A DNA stretch of 64,000 nucleotides, taken from Zanthoxylum bungeanum (lineage: Eukaryota; Streptophyta; Magnoliopsida; Sapindales; Rutaceae). The notes below the pieces were generated by a model that ran no database searches, was not told where the DNA came from, and was given only the letters and a program-made list of their open reading frames with translations. The stretch lies in assembly GCA_019454045.1 (NCBI GenBank), contig SKCR01036751.1:434001-498000 (forward strand). Reading direction: 5' to 3'. A program made the position numbers and the translations under genes. Numbering within the stretch: position 1 is the first letter of the stretch; each line of letters starts with the position of its first letter. Of this stretch, positions 1 through 12,458 are shown piece by piece.

Positions 1-2670
1 ATAATGGGAGCCATAGTAATAACAGATTAACGAAGACACTGAGTCATACTGGTAGTACCATGGTAGTAGCAAGTAGCAACTATGACAGTGGCTGTGATGT
101 TACGATGCTATAGTAGTTGTAAAGGTGGAAGCACAGTAGCTGCAGGTACTGTAGGTATCAGTATGGTGGCTGACTGGCTGTTGTGGTCCAGGTGGTGATG
201 AATTTCGAAGCAGATTCTTTTCAATTATTTTTTTCTATTTCGTATCCTTATCATTAGAGTTGCTAAACTCCCTACCACCAAACTTCCAAATGATTCACCA
301 AACAAATAATATCTTAAACAGCAAAAAGCTTATTGATCTTTTTTGTCCTCTGAAATTTTTTGAATAAAATCAGGATACCGCTTCAAAGGTTTCACAATTC
401 ACCGTAAGAAAATGTTTAGAAATTACTCAAGCAGGGAAGTATTATCACTAGGACGTCACCTTTACACCTCAGACAACCCCATGGCCATGACCAAGTTAAG
501 ATAATATTTATAGCACTAGTGCGCGCGCGCGCGCACACACTGATGAAGAAACTAATAACATAGCTTGTTGGCCATTTTGACACAAGAGAATGCATTTATC
601 TATAACTCGTTAACCAACATTCATTAGCGACTGTTAAAAATACACTACCTATTCTTTATATGTTCATGAACTTTCATCCTTCTTCACAGAATGATCTTAG
701 TCGAATCAAATATTGGATGTAACCAAAACCAACCAAACTAAACAAAGCCTTGTCTAACTAGGTAGGGTCGGCTACGTAGATCTTTTGACGCCATTGTGCT
801 CTACCTGAAATCATTGTTTTATAAGGAAATATTTTGGACATGAAAAAATTTCAGCTTGAATCAGAAAATTTGTCTAAAAAGGGCAATGAGGACAGCATTG
901 TCCATGGCTCCCAGGACACATGATGAGACTTATGAGTGCTATATTTAATGATCCTCAAGGCATGGAGGAGCCTTACACTGAGGCATCCAAAGTACCTTGT
1001 AAGGTGGCTCTCACATGGATAAGTGCTCAATTTAATTCTGGAACGGCATAATTATAAAATCTCGAAACACATTAGGTGCATTCAGCCCACGTGTTAAGAA
1101 AAAGAAAATGATCCGCCATCTAGAGTTTCTTGAACAAATTGAGCTATATAGATAAATAAGTTCATATCACTACATAATAAATGGTATTGAAAACCATAAT
1201 ATCCTGATCTGTGAGCGGTGACCCAACATAGGGAGAATACCATTATCACAGACGTATACAGAAACATGATGCAACCAAATATATGGTCACGAGAATCAAA
1301 CATTTATAAGTCCAAATAAACATCATCTTGCATCATGAGCTTAAGGTTGCTATTATGAAATGAACTCAAGAGATTCATTTGAATGAAGCATCCAACGGTT
1401 TCGTTCCTCAAAAACAAGTTGATAAAGTAAGAAAAGAAACAAGATAATTAATCACAGTATGCTATTGCAAACATAATTACAAGTTTGCAAGTAATTCATA
1501 CTTCTTAGCCTTTTGAACTAAAACCATTTCGATTCCTACCAATTCTCATTAAAGAAATGACAATCAGGACTGGTTCTCAATTTCCTGTTCATATTTTGCT
1601 CAAACAACTAAGCACCAAAATGTCTCATGGTTTGTCTTTCAATAAAATATTATTTCACACAATGTATCCGTCTTTTCAGGTTTAAAAACAGGAACATGAT
1701 AAAATTGTGTCGTCCAGAACCCAAAAAGCACAGTCGCTTCAACAAGGCTGTCTACACACTGAACTCTAGACCAGCAAGAAAATATAATTTACAAAACTCA
1801 AAGCTTGCAAGAATAGAATGTGCCAGTTGACATAAATCTCTCTGACTCTTAGCATCTAAAAAATCAGGGGGAAATTTGCAAAATATAAACAAATATTTTC
1901 AAGACCAGAGAATGAATCCAATATCATATTTCCACAATAGTTATTTGATAAGATAGCAACAAAGAAACATCTGGTACTTGTTTATCCATATACAATAACA
2001 AACATGCTGTTTGTCTGTTTATCAAAATGGTACTAAACTGACCACATTTGGCAACCAAAAAGTATGACCCATCGCACAAGATTTCTCACTCTGTGGGCTC
2101 TGGAGAGGATTCCCACATTTGACAACCAAAAAAAACTTATTACAAATATAAAATTCCACTAGATAAATAAAACTTTGCTTTGAATAAATAGCTCGTTAGT
2201 TAGGTGATCTACAAAAAAATATATTAGTGCTAGTAAAAGAACCAATATTGAAAGAGCAATTATACTGGAATTATTACTTCACGTCTAATAAAGACCAAAG
2301 TGAGTATAGCAAGTCAATAAACTTTGAAATCCATTACATATTTCCAACTGAAAAGTGAGAACTTATATTCATATCTACATATGAATACATATATACCAAA
2401 ACTTCTACAGGCTACATGTCTATGTACAAATGCCCATTTGAAACAGTCTTTCATCAACAAAAATTAATCAAAATATCATCAAAACTTCAAAACCAGTACC
2501 AAAAAAACAGATATTTTCACATAATGAACTTCCAAGCTTCAAGATCAAATGGGCATCTCCAAAAACCAGACAGTGTATGAAATTGAACCATAACCAATCT
2601 AAAAACAAAAATGACATAGCCGAAGATCAAAATTTTATTGAGAAAATGAAAAAGTAGGGTATTTGCTTAC
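1..2670 (-). other. Presumed intron 1 of the GAUT11-like gene
   Basis: This AT-rich stretch lies downstream, in the minus-strand sense, of the splice donor at 2669-2670. I found no open frame resembling the next part of a GAUT protein, so it is best read as a first intron of at least 2.6 kb with the remaining exons beyond the left edge. The only notable internal feature is a short GC/AC dinucleotide run at 521-540. A small exon hidden here cannot be excluded by eye. Confidence 0.45.
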
Positions 2671-2823
2671 CTGTACTAGCTGGTTGGAACGATCTTCATG
2701 ACGATTATGTTGAACTATAAACAAAACCAATCCTGCAAATGAGAACAGACCAAGAAGATCCCAGATCCAATAAGGAATACTCCTTCGAACCGGGCGCCGA
2801 TAATCGGCCGCCCGCCGCCGCAT
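2671..2823 (-). CDS. GAUT11: GAUT11-like galacturonosyltransferase, first coding exon (partial gene)
   Basis: The exon encodes 51 residues: an arginine-rich cytoplasmic start (MRRRAADYRRPVRR) followed by one hydrophobic segment (about residues 18-39, containing YWIWDLLGLFSFAGLVLFIV) and a polar QHNRHEDRSNQ tail. This layout of short basic tail, signal anchor and lumenal stem is that of type II Golgi glycosyltransferases, and the residues closely resemble the known start of Arabidopsis GAUT11, a putative alpha-1,4-galacturonosyltransferase of pectin synthesis (GT8 family). The ATG at 2821-2823 is the only good start. The exon ends CAG before GTAAGC, a textbook donor, and the longer open frame past it is intron read-through. 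The catalytic GT8 domain lies outside the window, so activity cannot be judged. Confidence rests on the N-terminal match only. Confidence 0.75.
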
Positions 2824-3326
2824 CTTTCAGTGAATCACTCCACAATTCAACACCAAACCAAGATCGATTTTCCAGATTCGAATAACAAACTCATTGAAAC
2901 AAGCAAAAAAGAACAATATTTCCACCACCCCAATACTCACTTGAACAAAGAAACTGGCATCACCCTTTGGCGCCTTTATAATATTAAAAAAAAAAAAAAA
3001 AAAACCACTTCAGAAACAAGAAAACATAAAGTTTTTAACTTGCAAGGGAGGTAAAAGAATCCAGAATTGAAGGAGTGGCAAGTGATGGGATCTGGGTTTT
3101 GTTATATGGTGGTGGTGGCGTTAGATGTAGAAAATCTATAATATTGTGCAATAATCCAATCAATTATTATAATGTATATTAAAATATTAAAAAATAATTA
3201 AAAAATAAATTTTAAATTTTAGCTATCATTTATTAATTGATTGGTGATACACATCACACATATTTCCATTACATCAAAAAAAATTACTCTAAATTCTATT
3301 AGAAGAGGAACAAGAAGGGCTGAAGG
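2824..3326 (-). promoter_or_regulatory. 5' UTR and proximal promoter region of the GAUT11-like gene
   Basis: Non-coding sequence upstream of the GAUT11-like ATG. It includes an A-run at about 2987-3003 and AT-rich DNA at 3120-3240 where a TATA-type promoter could sit, but I cannot single out one TATA box with confidence. It is bounded upstream by a hAT-type element, so the native promoter may be short or modified by the insertion. Confidence 0.4.
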
Positions 3327-4038
3327 TAGACCTGGCCGCCAGTTCGGTTCCGGTTCGGAACCGAACCGAACCGGCCGGTTCACGGTTCCACAAGTGTGGA
3401 ACCGGACCGTAAACCGAACCGGAACCGAACCGGTCGGTTCCGGTTCGGTTAACGGTTCCCCTTCCGGTTTTTTTTTTTAATAATAAATTTTAAAAAATAA
3501 AAAAAATTCTATAATCGTAATGTTTTTTCATACTATCACATCATTTTTATAGAATCTTTTTTTTATAAAATTCTTTTAACATATAATCCTTTTTATAGCC
3601 AACTCTTGGCTAGTGCTTTCTTTATATAAGCGATGTGAGATATTTGTTACTTGGCTATTGTGTCCCACATCACTTATATAAAGAAGTCAATAACCAAGAG
3701 TTGGTTATAAAAAGGATGTGGACATTCATGTTTTAGTATTGCAATTTTAAACCTCATTAAGTCATTAATATTAATTAAAAAAATTGAGATTTACTTGTGG
3801 AACCTTACGGTTCCAAGAAAATAACTTTTTTTTTTTTTTTTTTTTTACTTCCGGTTCCAACCGGAACCGTACGGTTCCGGTTGAACCGCTCGGTTCCAGC
3901 GGTTCGGTCAGGGTAAGAACCCTAACCGAACCGGTCAGGTTCCGGTTCGGTTCCGGAACCGGAACCGGAACCCTTCCGGTTCCAACCGGTTCGGTTCCGG
4001 TTCGGTTCCGTTCCGAACCGGAACCTTGGCCGGGTCTA
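3327..4038. mobile_element. Non-autonomous hAT-type element (MITE), 712 bp
   Basis: The element starts TAGACCTGGCCG and ends, read inverted, TAGACCCGGCCA: a 12-bp terminal inverted repeat with two mismatches. It is flanked by a perfect 8-bp duplication GCTGAAGG (3319-3326 and 4039-4046), the size made by hAT transposases. No transposase is encoded. Both subterminal zones are dense in GGTTCC/CGGTTCGG units in alternating orientation, as expected of clustered transposase-binding motifs. The core is AT-rich and holds its own fold-back. Open frames across the GGTTCC zones are low-complexity shadows. Confidence 0.85.
3586..3717. repeat. Fold-back inverted repeat in the core of the hAT-type element
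   Basis: The left arm begins ATCCTTTTTATAGCCAACTC and the right arm, inverted, begins ATCCTTTTTATAACCAACTC. The arms stay similar for about 50 bp through CTTTATATAAG and GATGTG to a short loop near 3645-3660. It may be a second, nested fold-back element or the hairpin core of the host element; no separate TSD was found. Confidence 0.6.
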
Positions 4039-4272
4039 GCTGAAGGGGGGCAGAGGCCACCACAATAAAGCATGTGATGGGTTAGCAATGTTGCACGTTT
4101 TTTTTTCTTGGTGGTCCACTTTTTAACACAATTACCATCTCTATTTCCCTCATAATTATTTCTAACTTTGAAGTGACAAATTATGGATGTTCCAATAATA
4201 TGCTTCCTAAAATGATTATATTAGGTGTATGAATATTATTGTGGATTCAAGTTAGTTCTGTAAATATAATAA
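4039..4272. other. Intergenic, nothing recognised
   Basis: AT-rich DNA between two small transposon-like repeats. The first 8 bases are the right TSD of the hAT-type element. No gene, RNA or further repeat is seen. Confidence 0.5.
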
Positions 4273-4644
4273 AGGGAAAAAGACATCTATATTCTCAAAA
4301 TTCTATAATTGATAAACACACTTCTTTAATTTTAAAAATAAACATATGCAACCACTAAAATATCATAAAAATGATAGATACACCTCAAAATTTCATTAAA
4401 AAAAGACATTGTTTAGAATTGAGAAAAGTGGAGCGACAATTGTAACTATTTTAATTTGATATCATAATTTGTGCGATTAATTTTTTAGCTACTGAATAAA
4501 ATTTTATGATATAAATATCATTTTTACGAAATTTTGAGAGTGTATATGTTATTTTACCAAATTTTAGGGGTGCATGCATAAATTGTCAAAAAAACAAAGA
4601 GCTGTGTTTGTCCATAACTTTGGGGGAGTATATATCTTTTTCCC
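4273..4644. repeat. MITE-like terminal inverted repeat
   Basis: The ends match in inverted orientation (GGGAAAAAGACATCTATA against GGGAAAAAGATATATACT) and the flanks carry TATAATAA on both sides (4265-4272 and 4645-4652), which would fit an 8-bp TSD. The interior is AT-rich with partial arm similarity (AAATTTTA/TTGTCAAAA type) and no coding capacity. The duplication is low-complexity, so it could be chance. Confidence 0.45.
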
Positions 4645-4851
4645 TATAATAATTTTTAAAAGAAAATTAAAATTATTTACTAGATTGACACTCATAGAGA
4701 CCGTGGCAATTTCAATGTTTCATAACTTCATTCAACAAGTTTAACGTGTTAAGTTTATCTAAAACCCTTTCTTAATTGAATACAAATCTCAAGAGCTTAA
4801 GTCTTTCCACACGGGTTACTTATTTTTTAAACATTTATATTAAGATTTAAG

Positions 4852-5089
4852 TGGTGAAGGATTTGTGTCATTAAATAGAAACTAACTTGCAACCAAACAG
4901 ATTAAAATCAGAAAAATCCAATCAAACTATGAAAACCCTAAAATCTGAAAACTTAAGAAAACATGGAAATTATGATGACGAATCCAAGTCGAGATCTCTC
5001 TGTCATTAAGAACTTATTAGCCTCTGTCTCTGGTGCTCTACGGATTCGAAGTGGCCAATGTTTTCCCAGGATTCCTTGAATACTTCTTG
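4852..5089 (-). repeat. Copia-B 3' LTR, left part
   Basis: Matches 43443-43679 of the intact LTR almost base for base and stops exactly at the TSD TCTTG of Copia-A. Together with the part resuming at 37650 it totals 562 bp, the same length as the intact LTR. Confidence 0.9.
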
Positions 5090-6167
5090 TGTTGGGAAGC
5101 GGCCGCGAGTGCACAGCGGAAAATTAAAATTATTATGCCGCTTTCCCTTTGCCCAAAACCCATTTGTTTTGTTATTCTACAAGCCTAGTCATGTTACTAT
5201 ATATTCTAAGCATAAAACTTGAAGAACATAAACCTAAACATGCTAACTATCATAAGAACTCTAAATAAAATAAAGAAAGAAAAAGACTTACTTGAACCGA
5301 AGACTCCTACAGTCCTCCCTCTAATCTACAAGCTTTTCTCGAACTCAGCAAGCTCTTCCACGTTCCAAAGAGCCACCCAAGTATGTGGCCTCCAAATATG
5401 CACACACCAAAGCCAAAACTCAACGGTAAGACTACGCCTTGAGTTCACGGGTATTTTGCCTTTGGTGCTAGCCTAGGCAAATACCTCAAAACTTTTAACT
5501 CGAGGTTCCTCTAGTCAATTAGACTTAAGGATCCTCAAAATTAGTGGCTTACTCTTAAACTTTAGAATTGCTCACTTATATAAACCCGAGATATGAAAGG
5601 TTTTGGTGTAAAAATTTGTGAAGAATTTTTTGGGTTTATATAGTGCTCCAAAGACAACAAAATAATTAAGAATCCGATGTGAGATAAAAGCTAATTTAAT
5701 CTTAGCCATTGGATCTTAATTTAGTGGTTAAATGAGATTATAAAACCTAATAAGAGTTTGTGCCGAATTGGAATTCAAAACAAATAACATTTTTTTACTA
5801 TTCATGTTACTATTCACGTGAATATTAATTTTTTTTTATTCAAATTCCCAAAGTGCCCCCATCGTCATTCACCAATCCCTAAGCCACTATGGAACCTCAT
5901 AAATGATCTGTTCAATAATTAAACACATTGAACCATTTATGAACAATTCCTACAGCAATCATATATGCTGTTATATTTGTATTGTGCACTGTTAACCATT
6001 GATTTCGACTTTGTTGTGTGTAACCTTTTGGGTTCCCCTTAAGTTAGACATGAAATGATTCTTGATAATTTAATCGAACATAAATTATCCTCTGATCAGA
6101 TGGCCGTTCGATTTCAATGACCAAGGTTGACATCTAGCAACATGTCAAGGCCCCCAAATGAGAAGAA

Positions 6168-6217
<50 letters not shown>

Positions 6218-7048
6218 CTGTATGCGATTTACTTATGATACGGTCTTTCGCCTCACTGTATCCCCACCTATTAACCTATGGTACGGAAAATGTCTACCCA
6301 TATGGTCAAATGTATGATGTTGATAGTGTCATGAATCGTGCTAACCCAAGAATCTCACATGATTCTTCCGCTGTGGCCACAGTCTCAAGCACTGATCACA
6401 CATATCAACCCGCGAACTGAAATACTACTCTTATAAGAAAATATTATCCGAGAGAGTGGCGATTCTCTGTTGTATCTTTACAAACTTCATGTGTTTCAAC
6501 AAATGACCCAATCATACCCTTATGACCGGATCTTTTGAACCGGGGAAGGAGAATGTCAAAATTATTTGATCCACACATAAGATTGTAAAGACCTCAAGTC
6601 TAAGGACTAGTCATATAATCGATACATGAAAGTTCTCACAAACACATGGGATAAACACTCCATATGAAAACTTTCGGCGGTCAGTTCGATGGACACGAGC
6701 AACTCATGCATCCATGTGATACACCAAGCGGACGGATCTCCGCTAGTAGCCTATGAGATCGGCTACCCCACTTAAGGGCGGATCATATCATCATGCTAGT
6801 CTCTCCGCTTTGTGAACGCCCAGATTATTCACAAAACTATGACTATGAACATTTAAGAGTAATGATTCTCATAAGGCGTGGAAGCCATCGTCTTATTACT
6901 CCAAGAACTTTATTACAGCGTTGATGATTCATATAAGTTATGTAAGACACGTATAATAAAGATTTCCATTTTATTAATTAATGAAAATATTACAAATATA
7001 TGTATATATAGCTCATCCACAAGTTGGGTATAGGGCATATCCCTAACA
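5090..7048 (-). repeat. Copia-A 3' LTR (1959 bp)
   Basis: Starts TGTTGGGAAG and ends CCCTAACA on the plus strand; aligned by eye over its full length with 35742-37644. It carries an expanded TA run at about 6171-6213 that is short in the other copy, which accounts for much of the length difference. Open frames inside are not coding. Confidence 0.9.
6171..6213. repeat. (TA)n microsatellite inside the Copia-A LTR
   Basis: A TA run of some 40 bp. The sister LTR has only about 16 bp at the equivalent site (about 36794-36808), so the array expanded after insertion. Confidence 0.85.
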
Positions 7049-7062
7049 ATATCTCACTTGCA

Positions 7063-8625
7063 CTATAGCCAACTAGTATGAATCTGGACACCATACTCTC
7101 GGGTGTGCCTATCATGCTTTTGTTGAGTCAGCCCTTTAGTCAGAGAATCTGCAAGATTATCTTTTGTGGGTATTTTCTCTATAATAACTTCTTTTCTCTC
7201 AACAATCTCCCTGATGAGATGAAATCGCCTGAGTACATGCTTGGATTTCTGGTGGGACCTTGGTTCATCTGATTGAGCAATGGCGCCCGTGTTGTCACAG
7301 TACATCATGACGCCATTCCTTATCACAGGAAGCACTTCCAGCTCCGTGATGAACTTCTTTATCCAAACTGCTTCTTTAGCTGCCTCAGATGTTGCAATAT
7401 ACTCGGCTTCAGTGGTGGAGTCCGTTGTAGTTGACTGCTTTGAGCTTTTCCAACTTACAACATCGCCATTTAAAGTAAACAGATATCATGTTTGCGATCT
7501 TCTGTCATCCATATCAGTCTGAAAGCTCGCATCACAGTAACCAATGACTTTCATCTCAGAACAATCTCCGTATGTCAAAAACACATCCTTAGTTATTCTC
7601 AGATACTTGAGGATTGTTTTGACAGCTGCCCAGTGTTGCTCACCAGGATTTGTCTAATATCTGCTCGTTATGCTAAGAGCATAAGAGACATCAGGTCTTG
7701 TACATAGTATGGCGTACATGATCGATCCTATTGCTGAAGCATAAGAGATCATACTCATACGCTCTCTATCTGAAGGAGTATGTGGACATTACTCCTTAGA
7801 TAATTTGATTCCATGACAAGTAGGTAAATTACCTCTTTTGGAATCTTCCATTTTGAACCTTTTCAAAACTTTATCTATGTACGTAGATTAAGAAAGTCCT
7901 AACAACCTCTTAGATCTATTACGGTAGATCTTAATGCCGAGGATGTAGGCTGCTTCTCCTAAATATTTCATGGAGAAATTCTGAGATAACCATTGCTTGG
8001 TGGCTTGCATCATGGGAATATCATTCCCGATGATTAATATGTCATCGACATATAATATAAGAAATACAACAGCACTCCCACTACTTTTCCTGTAAACACA
8101 AGGCTCGTCTACATTTTTGATGAAGTCAAATTCTTTTATTGTCTCATCAAATCGTATATTCCAACTTCTGGAGGCTTGCTTGAGTCTATAAATGGATCGT
8201 TTAAGCTTGTATACTTTATTATGATCATCCTTAGATGCAAACCCCTCAGGTTGTGTCATATAGACTTCCTCTATGAGGTTCCCATTAAGGAAAGTTGTTT
8301 TGACATCCATCTTCCAAATCTCATAATCAAAGTGTGCAGCTAGTGCCAGTAAAATTCGAATAGACTTTATCATTGCAACATGTGAGAAGGTTTCGTCATA
8401 GTCAATTCCTTGGATTTTTCTATAACCTTTCGCCACCAACCTAGCCTTATAGGTTTGGATGTTGCCTTCTGCATCAGTTTTACGCTTGTAAATCCACTTG
8501 CAGCCTATGGGTTTTATCCCTTCAGGTGCATCTACCAAGTCCCAGACTTGATTCTTATACATAGAGTCTATTTCGGATTTCATGGCCTCAAGCCACTTGA
8601 CTGAATCAATGTCACGCATTAATTC
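7063..8625 (-). pseudogene. Copia-A reverse transcriptase and RNase H (broken)
   Basis: The open part at 7888-8619 encodes the Ty1/copia RT: W-L-E-A-M-K-S-E-I, then VWDLVDAPEGIKPIGCKW, YKARLVAKGY, the DVKTTFLNG block and the catalytic YVDD in LILYVDDILIIGND. The chain then loses frame through about 7340-7880. RNase H reappears at 7063-7335 with YCDNTGAI, KHVLRRFHLIRE and the end motif DNLADSLTKGL. It copies element RNA into DNA and removes the RNA strand. On the 5' side the frame runs into the element C insertion at 8630 and resumes in integrase-RT linker sequence at 13752. Confidence 0.88.
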
Positions 8626-8630
8626 ATCAT

Positions 8631-9260
8631 TGTACGGGCCAAATTTAGCCCAATGGCAGTTTCGACCTTTAACTTCAGGCCCAAGTTGCCATCATAGATT
8701 CACACTCTTAGGAAGCCCGGATTTAGTGTATATCGACCCAAAGTTTCGCAGGCCCACACTAGTACAGATCCAAGGACCCACCATACGTTAGCCCATGTAA
8801 CACTCAGATACATAAACACCATTTATAACCCAAACCGTTTTCAATCTTCATGACTGCCCATAATTCTCCTTTATGATGCGACCATTACCAACGCACAAAA
8901 CATATGTCAATTAAACGTATTCATGAGTCTCACCTCAAATAGCTTATAAAAGGAACTGAAGTCTACAAGGAGGGGGGGCTCGGATACTCATAGCCCAATA
9001 CTACTCTCCCCATAGCTCTCTAAACCTCTCATCTACTGCCCTCACGGCAGCTGGCAAGGATCAAGGTAACATCTAACCTTATTCCCCCTCTACGACTTTT
9101 ACACCTCATTTCCCTCACTGACTTGAGCGTCGGAGTGCCCCCGGCACCCACCACACCGGTGGGCAATTCTTCCGCTCACTCTACCTTTGTTTTGCAGGAT
9201 CGCCAGTGCCCCCTATACAAAAACTCAATTGTAGGCCTCGGGCGAAAACTAGCGTCTACA
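8631..9260 (+). repeat. Element C 5' LTR (630 bp)
   Basis: Starts TGTACGGGCC and ends CGTCTACA. It is a near copy of 13124-13751, differing by scattered single bases. It contains a TATA-type box at about 8941-8951. Confidence 0.88.
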
Positions 9261-9283
9261 GTTTGGTGCCCATCGTGAGGCCT
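9261..9283 (+). other. Element C primer-binding-like site
   Basis: TTTGGTGCCCATCGTGAGG begins one base after the 5' LTR. Its TTTGGYGCCCAYCGTG form resembles PBS regions of plant gypsy-like elements. I cannot name the tRNA securely. Confidence 0.45.
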
Positions 9284-9639
9284 TAGCAATCCATAGCATG
9301 CAAAGATTTCTCCATCTACGATCCTTTCAAACACTCATACATATATGGCGTCGCGCAACGAGCAGACTCCAAATCTTATGATCACCAAATTTGCCATCCT
9401 CCAAAGATAATTACAAACATTGGAGCACATTTCTTCAACCTCCTAAAGGCCCGAGGCTACGGGTCACCCCAAAAATCCTAATAATTTGATATGATCTATT
9501 AGAAGCATTTCACAATGGGGCAAGCGGAAATCCACCATCAGACGACCGTCCATAAAATCACCAAAGAAGAAGCCATATCCCACCAGTAGACTAATCACAG
9601 TTAGCCATTCCCTTCAATGAAATTGTATTTCCCACCATT

Positions 9640-10470
9640 TGCCACTGGTGACATGAATTTGGCATGAGGAGAGTGTCCCGATCGACGGTACCCGAATGAA
9701 GTCTTGGCTTGGACATCCCAGTTAATATTGCCAGGTATGGCTTCTACTTCTTAATAGTGTCCCAATCGACATTAGAAAGACATGAAACTTGTGATAGATG
9801 TCATAGTTGGTATTACAATTTGTAGTATGCTATGCGTGTCCCAGTCGACACAATGATTTACAACTAGGTACAATTAGGTACTGGTTTAGGATGGCTCACT
9901 CGACATTCACAATGTCTGGTATATAACTTGTTAGGAGTGTCCTACTCGATATTAGAGTGTTATTGAGGATGTCCCAATTGATATTACCTTATGTAGCCTG
10001 TCACTTGTTAAAGATTCTACTTGACACCCCACATAACGCATGTTTAAGATCTCATCCGACATAAGATGGAAGAAGACTTAGCTTGACTAAGGTACCATTA
10101 GATAAAACATAGATCAATTTCCTATATGTCAAAATAGATTGCCAACAACTTCGTACTACATGTAATGATTGTTATCTTCCTCAAAAGACATAAGAGGATA
10201 GTTCTTTTCTCCATACGACAAGGTGGTCGTTGACTCTTCACAACATACAAAGATTAACATCTCCTCCAAACGACGGAGAACATAGTTATTACTCCAGATG
10301 ATAAGTATAACTTACCATCTCTTCCGGACGACATATGAAGTTATTCTTTCATTCTTCAAACGACATAATAAAGCTCTCATCTTCTTCATTCGACATGAAA
10401 AGATATTCATCTCCCTCATACGACAAGAAGATCTCAGCCCAACAATCAACTGAGTCGCATGGATCAAAAA
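9640..10470. repeat. Degenerate TCGACA ladder in element C, left block
   Basis: Motifs of the form GTGTCCCARTCGACATTA, later CATCTTCTTCATTCGACATGA, recur irregularly every 40-90 bases. The series resumes after about 11940 and grades into the tidy 100-bp array. It looks like an eroded tandem repeat with no coding capacity. Confidence 0.5.
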
Positions 10471-10559
10471 ATACAGATTGCCCACCAGCCTAGAGATACA
10501 GGACGAGCACAACCACTCAAAGACAGCCTACGCTGAACACCTATGTCGTCTCAACATAC

Positions 10560-11940
10560 AGATCACCCCACAAGTCCATTCCATGACAAACCCATCACCA
10601 AATCCATTACCCACGCGACAATAAGCCCCAAAACACTTGACTAAGGGTGATCCCAAAGTTCATACTGTAAAATGTCGTGAATGAGCTTTACTGGCTTTTG
10701 AGTGGCTTTGTGAAAAGCTTGTTCGTGAAGCTGCTGAGTGTGTTGCTTATGCAGTGATGACTCGACTTAAGTGCACAGGGGGTGAATCTTGTCCTTCCAT
10801 CGCTATTAAAGATAAAGCCTGGCAGAGCAGCGTGCAATTACTTGGTGCTATGGCTTAGTGTGCTCCCCTACAACCTTCTCAATGTCGAGTCAGATTGTGC
10901 CTAAGGTATTAACAGATACACATCCCAAAGTCGGCATGCTCAAAAAGTAGACTGCATCAGTTCGTGCGCTTTCACAGCCGAGCCCTTGGTCCCAAGATAC
11001 AAGCCTACATCACAGGAACCATGAAGCAGGCAGAAACCAGGGCCTCGTGTCTCAGCCATTCACTCGCATATACAAGTCGCACTGAAGAGAACAAGAAGGT
11101 CCAGGTCTGGCAACTCCACAAGCGATCTCAACAACACACAAAGTATCCATTTTACCCCTCTCGCTCTCACTCTCCAAGCCATCTCTCAAACAAATTCTCA
11201 GCGATTCAACCACCTCGGAATCTCCGACAACTCCTCCACTTTCACTCTCAGCTGCCGAATGCGGCGACGCAGCCTCCTTCCACGCGAACGACGTCTTACA
11301 AATAAGTTCCGAAACCACATCACTTTCGCCTAAAATTTGATTCTCTTCGCAGAAGTTCAAATCGCACATTCCAGAGTTGAATTTCTCGGGCTGAAATTGA
11401 AGGTCTCTAGAGGAAAGGAAAGATTTTGCGACGGATGCAGAGGATGAGATGATTGAGTTGAAGAGGCGAATAGAGGAAGGGAATGGAAGTGATGGCGGGG
11501 GAGAGGGCGGGGAGTTTGGTGAAGAGGAAACGGAGTCGAAGTCGAGGGGGAATCCGGTCTGGATTGGTTTGAGATAGACGAATTTTGAGTTTGGGGAATT
11601 ATTAAAGGCGACAGATGAGGAGAGGAGGAAGGAAGATGAGAGGCCGGCAGAGACTATGGTTCTTCACACAACAAATAGAAAAAATAAATGCCCACTTGCC
11701 AAGATGTAAAGCACGACCATGTGCAAGAATAATGTTCCCAACTCCCAAACTTGCCTCCAGTGTGAAACTACGTGAATGGTGGCCCCAACCGCCTATTACA
11801 AAAAAAAATAATAAATTTTTTTTGGAGCATGCATGAAAAGTTACGAGCCACATTCCGTTCCACACTCCATTCCACGTGCATATCACACATAACACAATGC
11901 TCCAAAAGTCATGTGATTCCCAATCAAGGAAAAGTGGCAT
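10560..11940. other. Possible captured host-gene fragments inside element C
   Basis: This block interrupts the TCGACA ladder and has different base composition. Around 10690-10857 on the plus strand there is a stop-free stretch of about 56 codons (containing AFEWLCEKLVREAAECVAY) with gene-like codon use. Around 11425-11568 another plus-strand stretch reads as an acidic and basic segment (DAEDEMIELKRRIEEG, then glycine and glutamate rich). Neither starts nor ends as a complete gene and I do not recognise the proteins. Gene-fragment capture is known for non-autonomous plant elements; here it is an inference. Confidence 0.4.
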
Positions 11941-12458
11941 CTAATCTTCGACATTGACAGAGGCACCATTTGACGCTACATGCATGTAAGTGTAGCATTG
12001 GCTAATATCCCACTCGACATAATACAAAGGTTGTCTGGCTGAGGCATCATTGGACACTACACATATGAATTCGTATCATTTATCAGAGGATTCGTTCGAC
12101 AAGATGTAGGTTGGCACCAAGGAGTGGTGCCATTAAGCACAACACTCATAAATAAAATGATAAAATATCTTGTTCATTCAATTCCCATACAACTAGGTCG
12201 ATGGCCATCCACCCACGATACACCTCTTCCTCGGACGACATAATAGGTATTGTAGTGTGAGAAGTGAAACCCTTTTTGACCTTTCTTAGGTCTTATAGAG
12301 TCCAGAATATGATAACCTTAGACTTTCATCTAGTCAAGTCCAATTGACAGTAGCATCGTAGAAGAGTAAAAAAGTAATGACTTTCACCAAGCTCATCCAT
12401 TGTAGTATTTTAGGCATTCTTAAGTCTAGTGTAGTAAGAAGTGAATTTGATAAACACT

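Noticed and set aside
3655..3685. USE plus TATA of a plant snRNA promoter (TCCCACATC then TTATATAA)
   Set aside because: The two motifs are only a few bases apart rather than the 24-34 expected, and both lie in an inverted repeat arm. No snRNA-like sequence follows.
3771..4088. Open frames on both strands through the GGTTCC-rich zone
   Set aside because: Low-complexity translation of hAT subterminal repeats on both strands; no domain.
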